This document shows, one piece after another, positions 62,587-64,000 of a stretch of DNA of 64,000 nucleotides; position 1 is the first letter of the stretch; the number at the start of each line of letters is the position of its first letter. Under the pieces are notes generated by a model. The model saw only the letters and a program-made list of their open reading frames with translations, was not told the DNA's origin and did not search any database. Source of the DNA: Epsilonproteobacteria bacterium (ex Lamellibrachia satsuma) (GTDB lineage Bacteria; Campylobacterota; Campylobacteria; Campylobacterales; Sulfurovaceae). The translations under genes and the position numbers were made by a program. The stretch spans positions 1-64,000 of the forward strand of contig JQIX01000014.1 in assembly GCA_003934925.1 (NCBI GenBank). Reading direction: 5' to 3'.

Positions 62587-63123
62587 GCATCTTCAATATT
62601 TTTTCATCCAAAACTTTTATCTCTTTCTCTTTCATTCCTTTTCTTTTTTTTCATGCGCAAAAAAAGAAAACGAAGCCAAAAGAAAAAAGCACAAGCGATT
62701 TGAATTTTCATAAAGAAAAGATTAGTGGCTAGTTTGAATTTTTTTAATAATTACTTTTAGTGTTGGCGATAGCTTCGGCATATTAAAAAACAGTGTCGTG
62801 GCGAACGACCTTGAAAGCGAAGTGATTCGAGAGCCATGACGATTTTTTTGCTTCGTTTTTTTCTAAAAAAAATGACGAGAGAAACAACGCCTCGAATTGG
62901 ATAAGAGGAAATAGAAAAAACATTTTAAAAATAAAAAATATAGAATTGCATACAAATTCAAGGTGCATTGGTATACGTACCATATGAAAATCTTCCAATA
63001 ATACTGAAAATCCAAAATAACCTATCTAAAACGCAAAATAACCCATTTTAAACCCTTTTTTGACCTCAGGTATGGAAAATAAAATAAAAACGCTTATTTT
63101 AGCTATAAAAAATGGGTCTTTTA
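62587..63123. other. Repeat-rich non-coding stretch before gltA
   Basis: About 540 bases without a credible gene. It contains the second copy of the ~80-bp dispersed repeat (62792-62876), a shorter degenerate look-alike near 62655-62700 (AAAACGAAGCCAAAAGAAAA, a poly-A/AAGC-rich block), and two copies of a 'CAAAATAACC' block at about 63014 and 63035. A frame across the repeat (- strand) exists but reads through low-complexity sequence and is not called. Confidence 0.45.
62792..62876 (-). repeat. Copy B of the ~80-bp dispersed inverted repeat
   Basis: Reverse-complement relative to copy A (35081-35161). Shared blocks, in order on the - strand: TCATTTTTTT, AAAAACGAAGCAAAAAA, CGTC, CTCGAATC, GCTT.CAAGGTCGTTC. 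The second half of the gap is built on it. Confidence 0.55.
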
Positions 63124-63151
63124 TAGGGTGTTGTCAGGAGACAACACCCTA
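63124..63151. terminator. Perfect 12-bp hairpin after gltA
   Basis: TAGGGTGTTGTC-AGGA-GACAACACCCTA forms a 12-bp perfect stem 9 bases beyond the citrate synthase stop (- strand). The following - strand tail is TAAAAGACCC, not T-rich, so it is likely a transcription-ending or stabilising hairpin of moderate strength. Confidence 0.55.
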
Positions 63152-63159
63152 CAGAAAAT

Positions 63160-64000
63160 TTATTTACCCGTATATAATTGTCTCGGTCTCGCGATCTTTG
63201 AGCTTTTATCTTTTTTAAACTCTATCAACTGGCTTATCCAACCAACGGTCCTCCCTATGACAAAAATGGGAGTAAACATAGATTTTGGTATTTGCAGAGC
63301 AGTGAGGATGATGCCTGTATAAAAATCAATATTGGGGTAAAGATTTCGTGAAATAAAATATTCATCACTCAAAGCGATCTCCTCTATCTTTCTTGCGATC
63401 GCCATAAGTTCTGTGTTGAGGCCAAGTTCGATCCTCAGTTCATCCTGAAGATGCTTGAGGATCCTGGCACGGGGATCAAAATTTTTATAGACGCGATGTC
63501 CAAATCCCATAAGTCTAAAATTATCATTCGGATCCTTCGCTCTGGCGATGAAAGTATCGATATTCTCTACCGAGCCTATCATCTCAAGCTGGGCAATGAC
63601 AGATTCATTGGCACCCCCATGGGCTCGTCCCCAAAGTGCTGAGATACCCGAAGCAATAGCAACATAAGGGTGTGCTCCCGTGGAGGCTACATTCCTTACT
63701 ACGGTTGTGGAAGCATTCTGTTCATGATCGGCATGCAGGGTGAAAATAGTATCGAGTGCACGTACTTCTACTTCTTTTATCTCTTCATGCCCATGAAGGC
63801 CAAGATGCATCTTTCCTCCCGGGTAGGCTCGCATCATGGTTAAAAAGTTCCTTGTGAAATACAGATCGATATCGGGTTGGATAAAGGGAATACCTAAAGA
63901 GTGCCTATAGGAAAAAGCAGCAATTGTAGGGATCTTGGCAATTATACGTCTTGCCATTGCCTGATATTCCTCTTCCGTATCGAGTTCCAGATGTTCACGG
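63160..64000 (-). CDS. gltA: Citrate synthase, 3' part (gene runs off the window)
   Basis: The C-terminal 279 or so residues of a citrate synthase; the start lies beyond the right edge of the window, and the frame is open to the last base. Active-site motifs are seen: [11 protein letters not shown] (first His), [14 protein letters not shown] (second His) and NIDFYTG (catalytic Asp). [13 protein letters not shown] is also typical. It condenses acetyl-CoA and oxaloacetate; in this phylum it can also matter in reductive TCA cycle variants. A hairpin lies after the stop. Confidence 0.93.
   Translation of the reverse strand, partial: REHLELDTEEEYQAMARRIIAKIPTIAAFSYRHSLGIPFIQPDIDLYFTRNFLTMMRAYPGGKMHLGLHGHEEIKEVEVRALDTIFTLHADHEQNASTTVVRNVASTGAHPYVAIASGISALWGRAHGGANESVIAQLEMIGSVENIDTFIARAKDPNDNFRLMGFGHRVYKNFDPRARILKHLQDELRIELGLNTELMAIARKIEEIALSDEYFISRNLYPNIDFYTGIILTALQIPKSMFTPIFVIGRTVGWISQLIEFKKDKSSKIARPRQLYTGK

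Noticed and set aside
62783-62998. A 71-codon frame on the - strand across the dispersed repeat
   Set aside because: It reads through poly-A-rich repeat sequence; copy A does not keep the same frame, so it is not a gene.

Overview
The window looks like a chromosomal segment of a Campylobacterota (Epsilonproteobacteria) sulfur-cycling bacterium, most like Sulfurovum. This rests on the ruvC–dnaA–dnaN origin region with TTATTCACA-type DnaA boxes, a polysulfide/thiosulfate-reductase (psrABC) locus, NifS/NifU-type Fe-S assembly, an rsmA (ksgA) gene overlapping the RNase J gene, and a generally AT-rich composition. No rRNA and no CRISPR array were seen. The assignment comes from gene content, not from a database search.

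Layout. 0–5.3 kb: a decayed gspF tail, an outer-membrane barrel protein, RDD and MFS membrane proteins, mobA, and a LysR regulator divergent from a YeiH-type exporter. 5.3–12 kb: housekeeping genes on both strands (comM, def, clpP, tig, mutY, folE). 12–15.7 kb: nifS–nifU–mrp Fe-S assembly genes behind a promoter with a perfect FNR-type box. 15.7–22.5 kb: a psrA-psrB-psrC operon followed by a second psrA paralogue. 22.7–29.2 kb: recJ, pyrG, dnaN, dnaA, ruvC with what looks like a bipartite replication origin. 29–40 kb: cell wall, nucleotide and translation genes (L,D-transpeptidase, thyX, dGTPase, typA, purM), a frameshifted flavoprotein gene and an AGCS symporter. 40.2–40.9 kb: a five-tRNA operon (Pro, His, Arg, Arg, Leu) with a consensus sigma-70 promoter.

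40.85–46.3 kb: a compact (about 5.4 kb) integrative element inserted in the 3' end of tRNA-Leu, bounded by a 27-bp direct repeat. It carries a tyrosine integrase, an AlpA-like regulator, a possible replication initiator, a terminase-small-like protein, several unknown small proteins (one of 42 codons with a GTG start) and two small membrane proteins. It has no structural phage genes and may be a phage-satellite-like element; this is the main accessory region.

46.3–64 kb: glycine-zipper/OmpA lipoproteins, rarA, rRNA pseudouridine synthases, kdsD-like isomerase, RNase J, rsmA, hisF, a phosphorylase, rlmN, purB and nrdA. Then come a two-gene cassette of tiny proteins, a repeat-rich non-coding stretch, and the 3' part of citrate synthase running off the window end.

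The genes link in sensible ways. MobA makes the Mo-bis-MGD cofactor that the two PsrA enzymes need, and the Fe-S assembly genes supply their clusters. Both the nifSU and psr promoters carry FNR/CRP-type boxes, which suggests shared control by an oxygen- or redox-responsive regulator.
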